Numbered from the stretch's first letter, positions 34,378 through 43,782 are shown. The stretch is 64,000 nt of DNA from Nostoc paludosum FACHB-159 (GCF_014698835.1 NZ_JACJTU010000027.1:1-64000), one strand, 5' to 3'. Translations and numbers: made by a program. Notes: generated from the letters alone by a model not told the origin.

Positions 34378-35187
34378 ATGAAAGTAAGTTCATCAGGGGC
34401 TAAGCTGGGTAGTGCAATTATTAGCAGTACTTGTTTAACCGCAGCAATTATAGGCTTGGGTGGTTCCGGTGCATTTGCGGCTCAATTCATTACAATTAAA
34501 ACCACTGGTACATTATCAGGAACTATCGAACTCCCCAGAAATAATCCCAATTTCAATAACAGTATTACTCGTATTGATACTGATGAGACTGGAACTTATT
34601 ACCGGAACTTAGGTACTACTAATAATCCTAATTACGTTCCTGTGTATCAATCAGACTATTTGCAGGTAGAAACACGCCCTGATGGAAGTCTGCATTACTT
34701 CGTTGACTTTAAAGGTATTCCTTTTGTCTCCTTCGATGGCGTTTTGACATCGCCGGTTCTTTCTGGTGGCCAGCTGACTCCCTTCAAATATCAAGGACAA
34801 TTAGCGGGAACCACATTTCAGGGAGTTGTTCAAGACGAATTTAATTTCATCAAAGCTTTTTACAGCGGTACTGTCACTGACCCAGACACCGGAAAACAGT
34901 ATCAGGGCACTTTTGAAGTTTATGGCTATGGTGAACGATATAGCGATCGCAATGGTAGTTTAACTCCTACCGTTTTTGATTTCCAGTCTGATATCCCCGG
35001 TTCGCCAACAATAACATCTTTGACTTTGAGTAACACTCCCTTGAAAAATTTGAGTATCAAAGTACCCATACCTGTGGATGAAACTTCTATTCCAGAACCC
35101 ACCAGTATTTTCGGAACCTTGATGGCGGCTGCTTTTGGTATCATCATCAAAAAGAAAAAAGATATGTCTGCTAAAGATTTAGCTTAA
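34378..35187 (+). CDS. PEP-CTERM sorting domain protein
   Basis: 269 residues. A signal peptide with small residues (SAIISSTCLTAAIIGLGGSG, cleavage after AFAA) opens it. A beta-rich body of about 200 residues with GTLSGTIELPRNN and YLQVETRPDGSLHYFVDF follows. The C-terminus is a PEP-CTERM anchor: SIPEPTSIFG, a hydrophobic stretch (TLMAAAFGIII) and KKKK. Such proteins are exported and processed by an exosortase. The start with the AGGAGC site 8-10 bases upstream is preferred over a longer frame. The body has no recognised function. Confidence 0.85.
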   Translation: MKVSSSGAKLGSAIISSTCLTAAIIGLGGSGAFAAQFITIKTTGTLSGTIELPRNNPNFNNSITRIDTDETGTYYRNLGTTNNPNYVPVYQSDYLQVETRPDGSLHYFVDFKGIPFVSFDGVLTSPVLSGGQLTPFKYQGQLAGTTFQGVVQDEFNFIKAFYSGTVTDPDTGKQYQGTFEVYGYGERYSDRNGSLTPTVFDFQSDIPGSPTITSLTLSNTPLKNLSIKVPIPVDETSIPEPTSIFGTLMAAAFGIIIKKKKDMSAKDLA

Positions 35188-35218
35188 TCATACATTTGGC
35201 ATAATTTTGGCAACACTT

Positions 35219-35258
35219 AACCATAGTCAAGCGTAATATCTAGCTTGACTATGGTTTT
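35219..35258 (+). terminator. Strong terminator after the PEP-CTERM gene
   Basis: AACCATAGTCAAGC and GCTTGACTATGGTT form a perfect 14-bp stem with a 10-base loop, followed by TT. It lies about 31 bases past the stop. Confidence 0.8.
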
Positions 35259-35290
35259 ATATATTTTTCCTCAAGGCAGTATTTTAGTTG

Positions 35291-35375
35291 TATAGCGGTA
35301 GTCACATAGGTTAGGACATTTTAAAAACTTGAATGCCATGCATAGTAAGACTTTTACCTCCTGCCTCCTGCTATA
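35291..35375. mobile_element. TATAGC-ended repeat, family 3 copy 3
   Basis: Starts TATAGCGGTAGTCACATAGG and TTAGGACA, and ends CTGCCTCCTGCTATA. The ends resemble the copy at 13293, with a different middle. Confidence 0.5.
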
Positions 35376-35386
35376 CAGCCAAAATC

Positions 35387-37162
35387 TCACTCCATATCCC
35401 TTTGTTTAAACATTGCCATCAACTTCCGCTTACGGCTGTGGGTTTGCATCAAATTTTCTCGATAAGTAGACCAGTCAGCCTTTCTCCCAGATTGCAAGTA
35501 GGCGGTACGTGCTTTTTTTAGCCATTCTACGGCATAGTAGTAGTATTCTGCTTTACCTGCATCCATAATTTTCTCCGCACGATTACAGGCATTGGCAATT
35601 ACCCAACCAGGATTATGAGGAATAGCAGCATCCATAACTCGGTGAATTAAGTCAGAATTATAAGAACTGAGTTCACTAACGATCGCAATTGCATCATCAA
35701 TTAGCCCCTCGTGCAATAAAATATCCACTTTGGCTGATTCTGTTCCCCAACCAACATAACTACGGATGATTCTCAGTAAATCTGTTTTGACACTTTCCCA
35801 GTTTTCGCCAGCTAATTCTTGCATCTTCTGATAATCAGAAAACGAGGGCTTGACTTGGAAAGCCGCCTTAATTGCTAATAAAGCAGCTTCATCATTACCC
35901 AATTCAACAGCTAAATCACCTGCCCAAGTTCCTAACTCATACTGACAATCACCAGGTAAATTTAATCCACTTTGGGCGATATCTAATGCTTGCTGTAATG
36001 CTCCCTTATCGGTGAGTGTTTTCGCTAAGGCAAAAGCTTCTTCCTTTGAGTTCATCTGGGTTTGAGCAGCATCAATGGCTTCTTCTACTCTGCCTAAACG
36101 CCCCAGCATTGTGAGATATTGCTGGGTTTGCCCTTCTGCTTCAGCCAAATACAGGTATTCTTGGTAACGTTCTTGACGTTCGAGGATTTTCAGGCGAATT
36201 AGTGCCAAATCGTCTGCATAGTCAGGGACATCTTCTTCCCAAGCTCCTCTTTCGGTAATATTACCTTGGAGAACTTCCACCAGGGGTGGATAATCCCAAC
36301 CTTGGCGTAAAGCCTCCATAATCAGACCAAAATCAGCATTCCATTCATCTTGCCATGCTTCTAAATTTATTTGAATATCAACTTTTTCGTCTGGGGTGAG
36401 TTCGGCACTTAGAATTGCTTCACACCAACCCTGATTTAATTCTTGGACAATTTCATCATTTTCGGCACCGTATTCTGCAACATCGTGCCAATTTTCCACA
36501 CAGGTAAAGGTAATCGCCTCTAAAATAGCGATCGCATTTTCAGCCTCTCCCCGTTGGCAAAAATCCACGGCAATTTGCACCAGACTCAGTAATTCTTCAG
36601 CGATGGGGTCTTCTTCGTAACCTTCCTCGAAATACTGCACAGCGCTCCGGAGAATCTGCTTCACTTCGCGGCGAAAGGGAGCCGGATCGATAGTACTGCG
36701 CCGCACGCGTTTGATACTTTTTTCTTGGGCAACAGGAGCAATCATCCAGCTGACACGACGTTCAATCGCCTCAATCAGTCGTGGGTATTCTGCTACTAAA
36801 TCTTGTAGCAGCCTTTGAGTTTGGACATAATCTAAGCGATCGAGTAATTCTTCTAAAGTTGGGCGCTGTTCAATGTGTTCTGAGTGACGCGCACAGACGA
36901 GCATCGTCGCCACAATATGTTTGCACCACCCATCAAAGTTGTATGCACAAGTGCAGTTGACAGAAGTCAATCCACTGCTGTCAAAATTCAGGCTGACATG
37001 ATAAGGTCTGGCTTCACTGCCGACAACATCCGCTTGAAGCACACCGCCACGTTGGGTGATACCATTGACAGCGCCAGCCTGATAGTATGCCTCGCCCCGC
37101 TGGAAAGATTTGGCGTTGGCATGGCGGCGGATAGTAAACTCACTAATTTGGGGAATAGACAT
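35387..37162 (-). CDS. SWIM zinc-finger domain protein
   Basis: A 591-residue protein. The N-terminal SWIM finger reads CTCAYNFDGWCKHIVATML (CxCx(n)CxH) at about residues 69-88 and probably binds DNA or protein. The rest is alpha-helical, with repeated helix pairs (RQERYQEYLYLAEAEGQTQQ, KTDLLRIIRSYVGWGT) like those in tetratricopeptide-type solenoids. Family members occur widely in cyanobacteria, often near SNF2-type helicases, none of which is present here. The function is not known. Confidence 0.85.
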   Translation of the reverse strand: MSIPQISEFTIRRHANAKSFQRGEAYYQAGAVNGITQRGGVLQADVVGSEARPYHVSLNFDSSGLTSVNCTCAYNFDGWCKHIVATMLVCARHSEHIEQRPTLEELLDRLDYVQTQRLLQDLVAEYPRLIEAIERRVSWMIAPVAQEKSIKRVRRSTIDPAPFRREVKQILRSAVQYFEEGYEEDPIAEELLSLVQIAVDFCQRGEAENAIAILEAITFTCVENWHDVAEYGAENDEIVQELNQGWCEAILSAELTPDEKVDIQINLEAWQDEWNADFGLIMEALRQGWDYPPLVEVLQGNITERGAWEEDVPDYADDLALIRLKILERQERYQEYLYLAEAEGQTQQYLTMLGRLGRVEEAIDAAQTQMNSKEEAFALAKTLTDKGALQQALDIAQSGLNLPGDCQYELGTWAGDLAVELGNDEAALLAIKAAFQVKPSFSDYQKMQELAGENWESVKTDLLRIIRSYVGWGTESAKVDILLHEGLIDDAIAIVSELSSYNSDLIHRVMDAAIPHNPGWVIANACNRAEKIMDAGKAEYYYYAVEWLKKARTAYLQSGRKADWSTYRENLMQTHSRKRKLMAMFKQRDME

Positions 37163-37560
37163 CGGGCGATCGCCTGCGTAAATCCTCTGGATGAATCCAG
37201 CTTAGGTCTTAAACTAACGCTATGTAAAGAATAGACTTCTTGCAGAAGTTGGGAAAAGGGGAAGGGGAAAGGGGGAAAGGTTTGGTATTTTTCCTTTAAC
37301 ATTGAGTCCCTTTTCCTACAAGAGTGCAAAAGTACTTTTTGCACTCTTGTCTAATGCATAACTGTATGTCTAATCATGAGTCATATCCCAAACATAAAGA
37401 TTTTTCAAACAGATGTAGAGACGTTGCATTGCAACGTCTCTATCAACCATTTTGTGGCTAAACCAGGGATATTACACCAATTCTCTAAAGTCAAGCAACA
37501 GATTTAAAGCCACAAACCAGGTTAAATCTTAGTTTCTTAATTGCGAACTGCCAATAGCTA
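37163..37560. other. Intergenic region with a TAGAGACGTTGCA palindrome
   Basis: At 37413-37441 TAGAGACGTTGCA, one T, then TGCAACGTCTCTA is a perfect 13-bp inverted repeat, the same kind of palindrome as at 11325 and 18680. A G/A-rich run (GGGGAAGGGGAAAGGGGGAA) is at 37257-37280. No gene was seen. Confidence 0.55.
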
Positions 37561-38013
37561 TTAACTACCAGAGCAATAGCTATTAATTTCCTTGACTATT
37601 GAACTTTCTTCTTGACCACTCTTTTGTAGAGATGCCAAAGAGTTCTTTGCTGCTGGGAGATTCTTTTTATCTATAGCTGTTGCTGCATTCTTCAATTCTT
37701 TAGTAATGCCCTGATAAAGTGTGAGGAAACGTCCTTGAAAACCTTGGAGTTTCTCATCTTTAATTTCTAGGGCTTTCATTTCTTGGGTAAGTGGGTCTAT
37801 CTTGCTGGCGAGTTCAGTTAAAGATTTAGAACCTTTTGCTGGATTGGGATTTTTGCCGAATTCCTGACCTAAAGCGGATGCTTGATTGGCAACCTTGATA
37901 ATTTTGTTACATTGGGCAACTTTACTTTCTCCACAACTTGCAAATAATAATGCGATCGCAGTTGTGGCTGAGAGTATAAAAGTTTTCTTAACTACGTGTT
38001 GCATATATTCCAT
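37561..38013 (-). CDS. Probable lipoprotein of unknown function
   Basis: 150 residues. An N-terminal basic and hydrophobic signal (VVKKTFILSATTAIALLFAS) ends in a lipobox, LLFASC, with Cys near residue 27 as the lipidation site. The mature part is helical and Lys-rich (KSLTELASKIDPLTQEMKAL, LKNAATAIDKKNLPAAKNSL) with two further Cys, in AQCNK and NSYCSGS. It probably sits on the outer face of a membrane; I do not recognise a family. Confidence 0.75.
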   Translation of the reverse strand: MEYMQHVVKKTFILSATTAIALLFASCGESKVAQCNKIIKVANQASALGQEFGKNPNPAKGSKSLTELASKIDPLTQEMKALEIKDEKLQGFQGRFLTLYQGITKELKNAATAIDKKNLPAAKNSLASLQKSGQEESSIVKEINSYCSGS

Positions 38014-38530
38014 AATCTCCGACTATATTTTGCTAACGTTGGGCAAAGGAAATTGATAGTCAGCAAAAATACTTTTCTTTTTTTTCAAAAATCTCTATTT
38101 CTGCTCCTGATATCACACCCGGTTAATCACTTATGATTCAAATCTCTGTGCCTCAAAACATCAGTCTAAACAATAAGTATTCAATCAGACATGATATGAC
38201 TTTTATATCCCTGCTACTTTATACTGCATTTTTTCGCAGATGTGTATGTAATTTCACTGAAAATAATAAAAAACTCCATCCCCTTGTGGGTGGAGTTTTT
38301 GGGCATGGGGAATAGGGCATAGGGCATGGGAAAGAAGTTATACCAAATCCGTTTTTATAACCGCTCTTTCTTCTCCCCCTGCTTCCCCTGCTTCCCCTGC
38401 TTTTTTCAAAAAGAAGGTAGTTAACAAGGATTTAGTATTACCAATGCCCCATGCCCAGTGCCCCAAGCGACGGGGGGAACAACCTCGCCCACCCCCTCGT
38501 GGGTGGGGTTTCCCGTCGCTTTTGATAAAT
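38014..38530. other. Intergenic region with hairpins and heptamer repeats
   Basis: At 38269-38300 ACTCCATCCC and GGGTGGAGTTTTT form a terminator-like hairpin usable by the acylase gene, whose transcript runs leftwards. GGGCATG/GGGCATA heptamers follow at 38302-38333, and CCCCATGCCC at 38444-38455. A GC-rich stem-loop AGCGACGGG...CCCGTCGCT at 38467-38519 lies immediately after the acylase stop. Confidence 0.55.
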
Positions 38531-41146
38531 TTATTCTGCCAATTTTGGCATTAACTTCAATGTGGCAGTAGTATTTGCTGCAACATTCGTTTTTTGCCAC
38601 AGCATTGGGTGGTATTCAATCCGACACCAGGAATTAACCATATCTTTGTAATGTCTATGGAACGCATGACCTGATTGTCCAGGGGTATGAATTCCCAATG
38701 AATTATCTAAATTTCCCAAATCTACAATCATCCGCAATGAAGGAATATCCGTCACCTCAAAGGATTCATCCGCCCTCCACCGATTAGCATTTACTGTTTC
38801 GCCATTCCCAGCCGTGGCAAAGCCACCGCGATTAAACAAAGCTTCAATCGCTGCAACCCCAGATTTACCGAAGGTGGCATTACGAAAAGTGACGGTATGT
38901 AGTTTGCCCCAATTCCAGTTTTTTGGGTCTTTACCTTGAAGGCGTTCTAGTTCGTCTACGGCTTTTGTCAAGGATTCTCGAAAAATTTGGTCGCGGTTCT
39001 CAACTTTTGGGGTGTTGCGATTATCCCACCAAGAACTATTGGGCTGTTTGACCAGATTTGCCACCACAGCATACCAGCGATCGCCGCCATCAGGAAAGTA
39101 TCTTTGAGGCAACTGGTCGTGAAATGTGTTTGCTAGCAAGTGTTTCCAGAATACTTCAAACAAAGCCGCAGCCGGGGATGTCATTCCCAACTCCAAATCC
39201 CAATTTTGTAGCAGTTTTTGGGCTGCTTGCAAACGGGGTGTATCGACTGCGAGTGATTGCAGTAATGGTACTAGTGTTTGGGCATTGAGATTGCGATCGC
39301 TCCCTTGTATCTGCTGTACATCCTGCAAAGAAATCGCCTCGGTTTGTTGTGAAATCATCTCAACAATCTGCTTTGCCCGATAGCCATAAACCCAGTCTGC
39401 GGTAATTAAATACGGATATTCACGGGAAACTAAATTATTAGCACTAGCAATAAAACCTTCGGTCGGATTGAAACTTTTGGGTAACTCCTCAAAATCAATA
39501 TAGCCTTGCCATTCGTATTCATCCGTCCAACCAGGAACCGGATAACGCCCATCTCCCTTGGCTCTGATGGGGAATTTACCAGGCATTTGGTAGCCAATAT
39601 TGCCATCAATGTCAGCGTAGACTAAATTTTGGGCAGGAACATCATAATTCTTGGCAGCAGTGCGAAATTCCTCCCAATTTTGGGCGCGATTGATTTCAGG
39701 AATAGCATAGCCTAGCTTAGAAGGTGCTAATGCTGTCCAGCGCAAAGCTACGGCATAATTTTGCGGCAATTCTAGCGGCTGACTCGATTGTAACTGCTGG
39801 AGATTCGGCGAAACATCAGAGAGAATCGGTCCGTGTCGAGTGTACCGAACCGTTTGCACAATTGGCTGACTTCCGGCAACTTGAATCGTTTCTTTCACAA
39901 GTTCCATATCAACCCATTTACCATTGACCTCATATTGGTTGGGGTTTTTCGGGTTGATTTTCTCGATGTATAAATCCATCACATCAGATTGAACATTAGT
40001 CACACCCCAAGCAATGCGATCGCTATGACCGATAATTACTCCAATCATCCCCGCAAAAGAAAAGCCCGCAACGTTGTAAGGACATTCTGTACTCTCAGAC
40101 GTACAATGCAAACCAACCTCATACCAAATCGAGGGAATTTGCACACCCAAATGTGGGTCATTCGCCAAAATCGGCTTACCTGTGGTTGTGCGTTTACCAG
40201 ATATCACCCAGTTATTAGAACCAACACCAATTCCCGTAGAACCAATTAGTTTTTCCAAAGCCATCATCGGCTGATTAATTGACTCTAACGCAGAGAAGAG
40301 GGAAGAAGACGCGGGGATCGGGAGACGTGGCGACGCGGGGAAAGAACTCTCTGTATCCTCTTTCACCGCGTCCCCGTGTCCCCATGTCCCCGCGTCCTCT
40401 CTCACCGCGTCCGCTTTCTTCCCTAACTCCGGCAAAATCGCTGGCAAGTCCTGAGGATAGGGTGGAAAAAGTTCCTCAACTTCAGCAGGGGTAAGAGTTT
40501 TAAGCAGTATTGCGCGTTCAATTTCGCTTTGAAAATTTCTGCCCAAATCGTAAGCCATCACCTTACCCCAAGTTAGAGAATGGAGTATTTGCCAAGGTTC
40601 TGGCTGATATGCAGGATTGAGAAATTTTAGTACAGCGTATTCTAAACTCAAGCTGCTGCCTTGATGTTTTGCTAAATAAGCGTTGACACCATCAGCGTAA
40701 GCTTCTAGATATGCTTTCATTTGAGCATTGATTTGCGGGATTTCTTGCTGCGCCACCCTCGCCCAACCCATTGTCCGCAAATATTTGTCAGTTTCAACCT
40801 GAGAAGAACCAAACATTTCTGAGAGTCGCCCAGAACCGATGTGTCGCCAAAAATCCATTTGCCAAAAGCGGTCTTGGGCGTGAATGTAACCTTGCGCCAT
40901 GAATAAATCGTGGGAGTTGGCAGCATAAATATGGGGTACTCCCCATTTATCGCGTTGAACGGTTACTTCAGCTTTCAGTCCAGGTATTTGAATTGTGCCA
41001 CTCTCTTGGGGAAAGGATTGGCGCACAATGTGAGTGGCAAGTCCCATTAACAATAGCCCCAGGACTAACAGGAAAATCACAGTAGCTTTGAGTCTTTCCA
41101 GTAACCAAAGTTTCCTAGAGCTTTTGATTTGGTCTTGCCGTGCCAT
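38531..41146 (-). CDS. Penicillin acylase family (Ntn) amidohydrolase
   Basis: 871 residues of the penicillin/acylhomoserine-lactone acylase family. An N-terminal membrane anchor or signal (LKATVIFLLVLGLLLMGLAT) exports it. The precursor is expected to cleave itself before the Ser of GVGSNNWVISG (near residue 309), which becomes the nucleophile; NDPHLG follows as in the family. The alpha chain would be residues about 30-230 (VTVQRDKWGVPHIYA) and the beta chain from 309 on. The spacer (residues about 240-285) contains sequence translated from a repeat. The substrate may be an amide of the envelope or a signalling lactone; not resolvable from sequence. Confidence 0.9.
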   Translation of the reverse strand: MARQDQIKSSRKLWLLERLKATVIFLLVLGLLLMGLATHIVRQSFPQESGTIQIPGLKAEVTVQRDKWGVPHIYAANSHDLFMAQGYIHAQDRFWQMDFWRHIGSGRLSEMFGSSQVETDKYLRTMGWARVAQQEIPQINAQMKAYLEAYADGVNAYLAKHQGSSLSLEYAVLKFLNPAYQPEPWQILHSLTWGKVMAYDLGRNFQSEIERAILLKTLTPAEVEELFPPYPQDLPAILPELGKKADAVREDAGTWGHGDAVKEDTESSFPASPRLPIPASSSLFSALESINQPMMALEKLIGSTGIGVGSNNWVISGKRTTTGKPILANDPHLGVQIPSIWYEVGLHCTSESTECPYNVAGFSFAGMIGVIIGHSDRIAWGVTNVQSDVMDLYIEKINPKNPNQYEVNGKWVDMELVKETIQVAGSQPIVQTVRYTRHGPILSDVSPNLQQLQSSQPLELPQNYAVALRWTALAPSKLGYAIPEINRAQNWEEFRTAAKNYDVPAQNLVYADIDGNIGYQMPGKFPIRAKGDGRYPVPGWTDEYEWQGYIDFEELPKSFNPTEGFIASANNLVSREYPYLITADWVYGYRAKQIVEMISQQTEAISLQDVQQIQGSDRNLNAQTLVPLLQSLAVDTPRLQAAQKLLQNWDLELGMTSPAAALFEVFWKHLLANTFHDQLPQRYFPDGGDRWYAVVANLVKQPNSSWWDNRNTPKVENRDQIFRESLTKAVDELERLQGKDPKNWNWGKLHTVTFRNATFGKSGVAAIEALFNRGGFATAGNGETVNANRWRADESFEVTDIPSLRMIVDLGNLDNSLGIHTPGQSGHAFHRHYKDMVNSWCRIEYHPMLWQKTNVAANTTATLKLMPKLAE

Positions 41147-41368
41147 TGTTAAGTTAAATCACGCGAGGTTACCACGTTGATATTACAGTACAGTGAGTAA
41201 TATTAGACCTGCCTTGAAAATAGGGAACAAGGAACTATTAACAGGGAACAGCAAAGAAATATTTTCATTTTTCCTTGTGAGCGTAGCTGATGGAGTCTCT
41301 TGCAAAAGTCCCTAATATCATGTCCGCTTGATTGCTTATTAAACACGAAGAACCCCACCCCGCTTGCG
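41147..41368. other. Intergenic region upstream of the acylase gene
   Basis: No gene. ATCATGTCCGCTTGATTGCT at 41318-41340 resembles the stretch near 3983 and forms the left edge of a repeat-rich kilobase. Confidence 0.45.
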
Positions 41369-41396
41369 GCTACGGTGTACACACAAGTCTCTTGAC

Positions 41397-41788
41397 CTGC
41401 ACCTTTGTTGCATCGCCTTGCACCTTTGTTGCATCGCCGGCATTGCTGAATCTAGGGATGATTTTTACCTCACGCAAAGGCGCAAAGGCGCAAAGAATCT
41501 ACCTTTAGCCTTCGTCAAAAATCTTAATTCATCCCGCATTTATGCAACGCCGCATCGCCTTGCACCTTTGTTGCATCGCCTTGCACCTTTGTTGCATCGC
41601 CTTGCACCTTTGTTGCATTGCCTTGCACCTTTGTTGCATCGCCCTGCACCTTTGTTGCATCGCCCTGCACCTTTGTTGCATCGCCCTGCACCTTTGTTGC
41701 ATCGCCCTGCACCTTTGTTGCATCGCCCTGCACCTTTATTGCATTGCCTTGCACCTTTGTTGCATTGCCTTGCACCTTTGTTGCATCG
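41397..41788. repeat. 21-bp tandem repeat array (13 units) split by a mobile element
   Basis: The unit is TTGCACCTTTGTTGCATCGC plus C. Two copies lie at 41397-41438 and eleven at 41560-41788 (the last slightly degenerate). Variants have CTGCACC or GCATTGCC; adjacent units share variants, which indicates local copying. Since 21 is a multiple of three, every frame is open on both strands (LHLCCIA or QRCRAMQ repeats), but no start site or codon bias supports a gene. There are no spacers, so it is not a CRISPR. Confidence 0.9.
41439..41551. mobile_element. MITE family 1, copy C (113 bp), inserted in the 21-bp array
   Basis: Ends as in copy B; the 8-bp duplication GCATCGCC (41431-41438 and 41552-41559) is itself part of a repeat unit. 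Removal of the element and one duplicate restores an uninterrupted array. Confidence 0.9.
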
Positions 41789-41865
41789 AAAAGCAAAAAT
41801 TAACCTTCTGTGTCTTACACAACAACTCTAAAAGACTTGTGTGTACACGGTAGCTTTGCTAAGGG

Positions 41866-42018
41866 GCTACGGTGTACACACAAGTTATGGAATCACTATC
41901 AGTCATTGAATTACCCCTCCCTAACCCTCCCCTTGTAAAGGGGAGGGAATTAGATTTCTTTTTCCCCCCTTGGAAAGGGGGGATTAAGGGGGGTAATTGA
42001 CTTGTGTGTACACGGTAG
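41866..42018. repeat. Second inverted-repeat module next to the array
   Basis: Bounded by GCTACGGTGTACACACAAGT and its complement. Inside, CCCCTCCCTAACCCTCCCC pairs with GGGGAGGG, and CCCCCCTTGG with a GGGGGGATTAAGGGGGG run. This is a hairpin-rich dispersed cyanobacterial repeat; no gene. Confidence 0.7.
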
Positions 42019-42165
42019 TTGCTAAGGTGAAGGGAGCGTTTGCTTTACTCAAATGCGGGGTGGGGTTCTTTATTTTTGATTTATGCAAGACTTAAACGTG
42101 GAGAAAAGCCCAAAAGCAAAACAAAAAAGCGATCGCTCCCCATCGCCCAGGCACAAAAGCAAAGT

Positions 42166-43539
42166 TTAGTACAGTGTCACCCCTCGGTTATAAGCGTCTT
42201 TAAAACTCGCATAGTCGTACTCGACTTGAGTTGCATAATCTAGAGCAAAGTTAACAATCTCATCTTTAAATCCACCCTTATTACCGCTGGTAATATCAGT
42301 TACTTCCTTATCAACGCTTGCGGGAACAATCCCAGCATCGTAGTCTTTATCTGAGATGGCATGATTCTTAGCAACCACCTTCCCTGCATAGCCCATTGCA
42401 TCCATGAACTTTGATTTTGTGGTTAGCAAAGTATAGTCAAAATCTACTTGATAGGGTGATTTTTCGCGCAGCATAAAAGGAATACTGCTAACAGTAGTGT
42501 AGCCAACTAAAGGGTCAGTATTAGAAAGCATCGCTTTAGTGGCGATTGTTACCCTTGTTCCTTCGTGATTATTATAAACTGAACTCGGCAACAGACCTGG
42601 AGATGCGATCGCCACGGCGCTACTATTTTGTTGCTTCATCTCCAAAATTCGGTCATCATCGGTTGCTGAACTTGGCCCTTCAATCAGTGAGTAATACCGA
42701 TATTTCCCAAGACTACCCGTACCAGAACCTAATTTGAGGCGAATATCTTTTAGGGTATAGTAACTATTGCTATAGCGTTTGCTGCTAGGAATTGAAGCGA
42801 TGTAGCTACTCATGGCAGTAGCGATCGCCCAATAGGTGCTGCTAGATACAGGCTGGAGTTCCGAAGTTGTTTGAAAAACGCGATCGCTAGTACTATTTAA
42901 CAGGGTGTACTTATTTAGTAAACTAGAGCGACTCTTAGCCGCTGCCTTTTGAATTAAATCTTTAACCACACCATTGGTATTACTTTCTTCTAGACGGTAT
43001 GATAGCTCCTCATTAGTCCCTTTAAAGTCGCTTATCTTGTTCAGGTAAGCATCTAGGAAATTGCGGACAATATCTTGAGCATCACCAGAGCTAAAACCGT
43101 TCTCTTGAGCTGCCAACAGAATAGAAACTGCCATACGTCGCAAATCCCAAACGTAGGGGCCAAGATAACCTTCATCAAAGTCAGTGGTATCAAAGACGTT
43201 ATTATCGTTGCTATCCCTCATCCCTCCAAGATTCTGCATATGCATATCTCCCTCTAACCAAATGGCTGATGTCGGAGAATTGACAAATCCTGAACCTGGT
43301 AAAGTTTGCATATCACGATAAAAGATGTGAGCCGTCCCTCGATAGAACGCAAACGGGCTAGCTGTCATCTTTTGCATCTTTGTTGCCAGTTCTTGCGGCA
43401 ATTGGGAAGCAAACGGATGGTTATATTGGTAAATCTCATTTTCCACCCACGTTGAACGGGGAGTTGCCCCTTGAGATCTAGATGGAAACCCTAAAGTTAA
43501 AATCAAGATAATGATGATTGCAGATATCTGTTTCAGCAT
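42166..43539 (-). CDS. DUF2252 family protein, exported
   Basis: 457 residues. A signal peptide (MLKQISAIIIILILTLGFPS, then RSQG) is followed by a DUF2252 domain: MTASPFAFYRGTAHIFYRD, EGDMHMQNLGGM, DTTDFDEGYLGPYVWDLRR and AVSILLAAQE. The GDxHxxN and TDFDE patterns resemble those of kinase-like phosphotransferases, but no activity has been shown for this group to my knowledge. It is divergent from an HxlR regulator 243 bp away, which may control it. Confidence 0.82.
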   Translation of the reverse strand: MLKQISAIIIILILTLGFPSRSQGATPRSTWVENEIYQYNHPFASQLPQELATKMQKMTASPFAFYRGTAHIFYRDMQTLPGSGFVNSPTSAIWLEGDMHMQNLGGMRDSNDNNVFDTTDFDEGYLGPYVWDLRRMAVSILLAAQENGFSSGDAQDIVRNFLDAYLNKISDFKGTNEELSYRLEESNTNGVVKDLIQKAAAKSRSSLLNKYTLLNSTSDRVFQTTSELQPVSSSTYWAIATAMSSYIASIPSSKRYSNSYYTLKDIRLKLGSGTGSLGKYRYYSLIEGPSSATDDDRILEMKQQNSSAVAIASPGLLPSSVYNNHEGTRVTIATKAMLSNTDPLVGYTTVSSIPFMLREKSPYQVDFDYTLLTTKSKFMDAMGYAGKVVAKNHAISDKDYDAGIVPASVDKEVTDITSGNKGGFKDEIVNFALDYATQVEYDYASFKDAYNRGVTLY

Positions 43540-43782
43540 GAAAGCATTTTAAGCGCTAAAAAATTAATTGCTGGACTTTTGTATAGGGACAATCATCCAA
43601 CAACAATTCTTTTAACACCTTGAGTTATAGCTTATAAAGTAATTTAAAGCACAATGTAATAACTATTTATATAAGACTACTATTTACACCAGAAATCACA
43701 ATGGTGCTTTTATGCCATTCATGTCCACCATTGACAGAATATAATAATACTGATTTGGAAGTAAATTTCCACAAAAATTTCT

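Larger units (their letters stand above)
41369..41854. repeat. 22-bp inverted repeats enclosing the tandem array
   Basis: GCTACGGTGTACACACAAGT and CT at 41369-41390 are repeated in reverse complement at 41833-41854. A third copy in the first orientation lies at 41866-41885 and a fourth, reversed, at 42000-42018, so two back-to-back inverted-repeat modules are present. The first contains the 21-bp array. The second contains a dispersed GGGGAGGG / CCCCTCCC palindrome. Confidence 0.8.

Noticed and set aside
41397..41788. The 21-bp repeats as a CRISPR array or as a coding repeat protein
   Set aside because: There are no spacers between units and no cas genes nearby. Both strands are open only because the period is a multiple of three, and no start region or homology-like sequence is present.
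42040..42243. A plus-strand frame overlapping the end of the DUF2252 gene
   Set aside because: It overlaps the strong minus-strand gene and begins within repeat DNA.
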